This document shows positions 7,771 to 10,070 of a DNA stretch of 10,070 nt, piece by piece. The stretch comes from Leptospira interrogans. Its GTDB lineage: Bacteria; Spirochaetota; Leptospiria; Leptospirales; Leptospiraceae. The position numbers were made by a program, and so were the translations under genes. The stretch lies in contig NZ_FTNA01000030.1 in the NCBI RefSeq assembly GCF_900156205.1, positions 8,732-18,801 of the forward strand, in the 5' to 3' direction. The number at the start of each line of letters is the position of its first letter. The first letter of the stretch is position 1. The notes beneath the pieces were generated by a model, which saw only the letters and a list, made by a program, of their open reading frames with translations, did no database searches and was not told where the DNA came from.

Positions 7771-7808
7771 TTCAATCATTTTAATAAGTTCATTATAAAA
7801 TGATTGAA
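7771..7808. repeat. 12-bp perfect inverted repeat
   Basis: TTCAATCATTTT (7771-7782) and AAAATGATTGAA (7797-7808) are exact complements around a 14-base centre, which itself extends the stem (AATAA with TTAT). It is 110 bases past the reductase stop. It could be a bidirectional terminator-like hairpin or a protein site. There is no trailing T-run on the plus strand, so it is kept as a repeat. Confidence 0.7.
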
Positions 7809-7864
7809 TTCCTGCAGATCACATCCTATTAGCGTTTTGGAATTGTTTTAAATGTTCACGGGAG

Positions 7865-8099
7865 TTCCACGTTTTCCAAACATGGGCGTAGTTACGACCC
7901 AAAGTTTGACTGATAAAATCCCGTGACCTGTAAAAGCCAACCCCACAAGTGTTGTATCTCAAGATTAATCTGTCGGAATTACGACAGTGAACGTACTTCC
8001 CACAACGCGATCCGTAGAGAGCGTTAATCCTCTTCAACTTGTAGGGTTGGTTATGGTAAAAACTTCCACGTTTTCCAAACATGGGCGTAGTTACGACCC
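7865..8099 (+). repeat. Perfect 36-bp direct repeat pair, 199-bp period
   Basis: The 36 bases from TTCCACGTTTTCC to TAGTTACGACCC occur at 7865-7900 and 8064-8099 with no difference. The flanks differ immediately on both sides, so the boundaries are exact. The interval between the copies carries array-type sequence. Confidence 0.9.
7970..8055 (+). repeat. Palindrome plus short GAGTT-array fragment
   Basis: CTGTCGGAATTACGACAG (7970-7987) is a near-perfect palindrome. It is followed by CCACAACGCGATCCGTAGAG, GCGTT and then CTTCAACTTGTAGGGTTGG. The same order (GGAATTACGACA, then CCACAACGCGATTCATAGAG) occurs at 309-363, so this is a shortened relative of the first array. Confidence 0.65.
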
Positions 8100-8224
8100 T
8101 TGAATTAAAATTAAAATCTCAATCAAAAAGAATAACATAATACGGCAGAGATTCGACTTTTCAAATCAAATATAGATCACATTTAGAATGACCCTTGTAT
8201 CGTGTCTGAAATTTTGGTTTTCAG

Positions 8225-9721
<1,497 letters not shown>

Positions 9722-9773
9722 ATTAAAATATTATTTTATGTAAAAATAAAGTTTAATAAAGGTGAAATTATCG

Positions 9774-9792
9774 ATTCTACTCCAAGTAGAAT
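9774..9792 (+). terminator. Candidate hairpin terminator after the ABC-F gene
   Basis: ATTCTACT and AGTAGAAT (eight perfect pairs) around CCA, followed by GATTTTATT, 53 bases past the stop. The stem is AT-rich and the T-run is interrupted, so it is plausible but weak. Confidence 0.5.
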
Positions 9793-9846
9793 GATTTTAT
9801 TACTCGGAAGATATAATATAAATCACCCAATCCAATAATTTAATAC

Positions 9847-9898
9847 TCAATCAAGCGTTTCCATAAAACAGAGATGGAGAATTCATTTTTCAACAACT
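9847..9898 (-). repeat. Dispersed module, copy 3, inverted
   Basis: Read on the minus strand, GTTGAAAAATGAATTCTCCA continues through CATCTCTGTTTTATGGAAACG to CTTGATTGA, closely matching 933-984. It lies just outside the 106-bp module at 9911, the same relative placement and orientation as at 796-984. Confidence 0.7.
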
Positions 9899-9910
9899 CT
9901 AATAAAATAA

Positions 9911-10016
9911 GGGCAAATTCGGCGTTGCCGGACCAAGCTCTCTGTCCTGGTCAATCAATTGCATAAAAGAAATGTAATGCGATATTTTATCTTTAGTTTC
10001 AATATAGAACGCGATC
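9911..10016 (+). repeat. 106-bp dispersed module, plus-strand copy B
   Basis: Ungapped match to 6420-6525, with the 35-base core at 9981-10015 identical. At its outer end TTCGGC and GCCGGA (9918-9932) pair with one G-T wobble, so a stem is possible in RNA. Confidence 0.8.
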
Positions 10017-10070
10017 CATAGAGAGCGTTCTGCTGAGTTTCAAACGCGATCTGTCGAGCGCCAATAGAAG
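10009..10070 (+). repeat. GAGTT hairpin-unit array, cut by the window end
   Basis: GAACGC (10009-10014) and GCGTTC (10025-10030) form a six-base stem. CTGCTGAGTTTC follows, then a second unit starting AACGCGATCTGTCGAGCGCC, the same unit that opens the array at 6517. The array continues beyond the window. Confidence 0.65.

Larger units (their letters stand above)
7661..8224. other. Gene-free region between reductase and ABC-F gene
   Basis: No supported gene. It holds a 12-bp inverted repeat, a perfect 36-bp direct repeat, a palindrome around GGAATTACGACAG and a short piece of GAGTT-array sequence. A minus-strand open frame across it is made of these repeats. The first bases, AACTTGTCCTA, match 2002-2012 in another spacer. 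No clear promoter or ribosome binding site for the ABC-F gene was found. Confidence 0.55.

Noticed and set aside
7819..8082. Minus-strand open frame of 87 codons
   Set aside because: It consists of the 36-bp repeat and an array fragment; no start signal and no recognisable domain.
9911..10070. Insertion-sequence end
   Set aside because: The module recurs like an element end, but no transposase, target duplication or known IS terminus can be seen in the window, so it is reported as a repeat only.

Overview
The window looks like chromosomal DNA of a pathogenic Leptospira, close to L. interrogans. The basis is recognition rather than a search. The DNA is AT-rich. Genes are separated by long gene-free stretches filled with dispersed short repeats of a kind familiar from that genus: near-palindromes of the TGTGGGAACTCCCACA / TGTAGGAACTACTACA type, and GAGTT-ending hairpin repeats. 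The protein complement is also typical (a GAF-GAF-SpoIIE phosphatase, a short MORN protein, a membrane-anchored phosphoesterase). No transposase, tRNA, rRNA or CRISPR array was seen.

Layout. 1-1209: gene-free. It holds an array of degenerate GAGTT hairpin units (344-775), an inverted copy of a 106-bp module (796-900) and a second dispersed module (933-984). 1210-1829 (minus): a membrane-anchored MORN-repeat protein whose anchor and MORN domain lie in different frames; two A8 tracts could rejoin them. 1830-2174: gene-free, with two copies of the short palindrome. 2175-3380 (minus): a polytopic membrane metallophosphoesterase. 3381-3528: divergent intergenic region. 3529-5334 (plus): a GAF-GAF-SpoIIE/PP2C phosphatase whose last eleven codons lie inside the first copy of a tandem repeat. 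5302-5661: that 148/152-bp repeat, about 2.4 copies. 5662-6823: further gene-free mosaic of repeats. 6824-7660 (plus): aldo/keto reductase. 7661-8224: gene-free, with a 12-bp inverted repeat and a perfect 36-bp direct repeat. 8225-9721 (plus): a compact ABC-F ATPase. 9722-10070: a hairpin terminator candidate, then another module and array running off the end.

How the parts relate. The five genes do not form an obvious operon or pathway. The divergent pair (phosphoesterase and phosphatase) shares one upstream region. The phosphatase is probably a sensor of the RsbU partner-switching type. The ABC-F protein would act on ribosomes and the reductase on small carbonyl compounds. The most unusual content is non-coding. 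A 106-bp module, with a 35-bp core identical in all three copies, borders GAGTT arrays in both orientations, as if it were the end of a modular element. The other notable point is the frame-split MORN gene.
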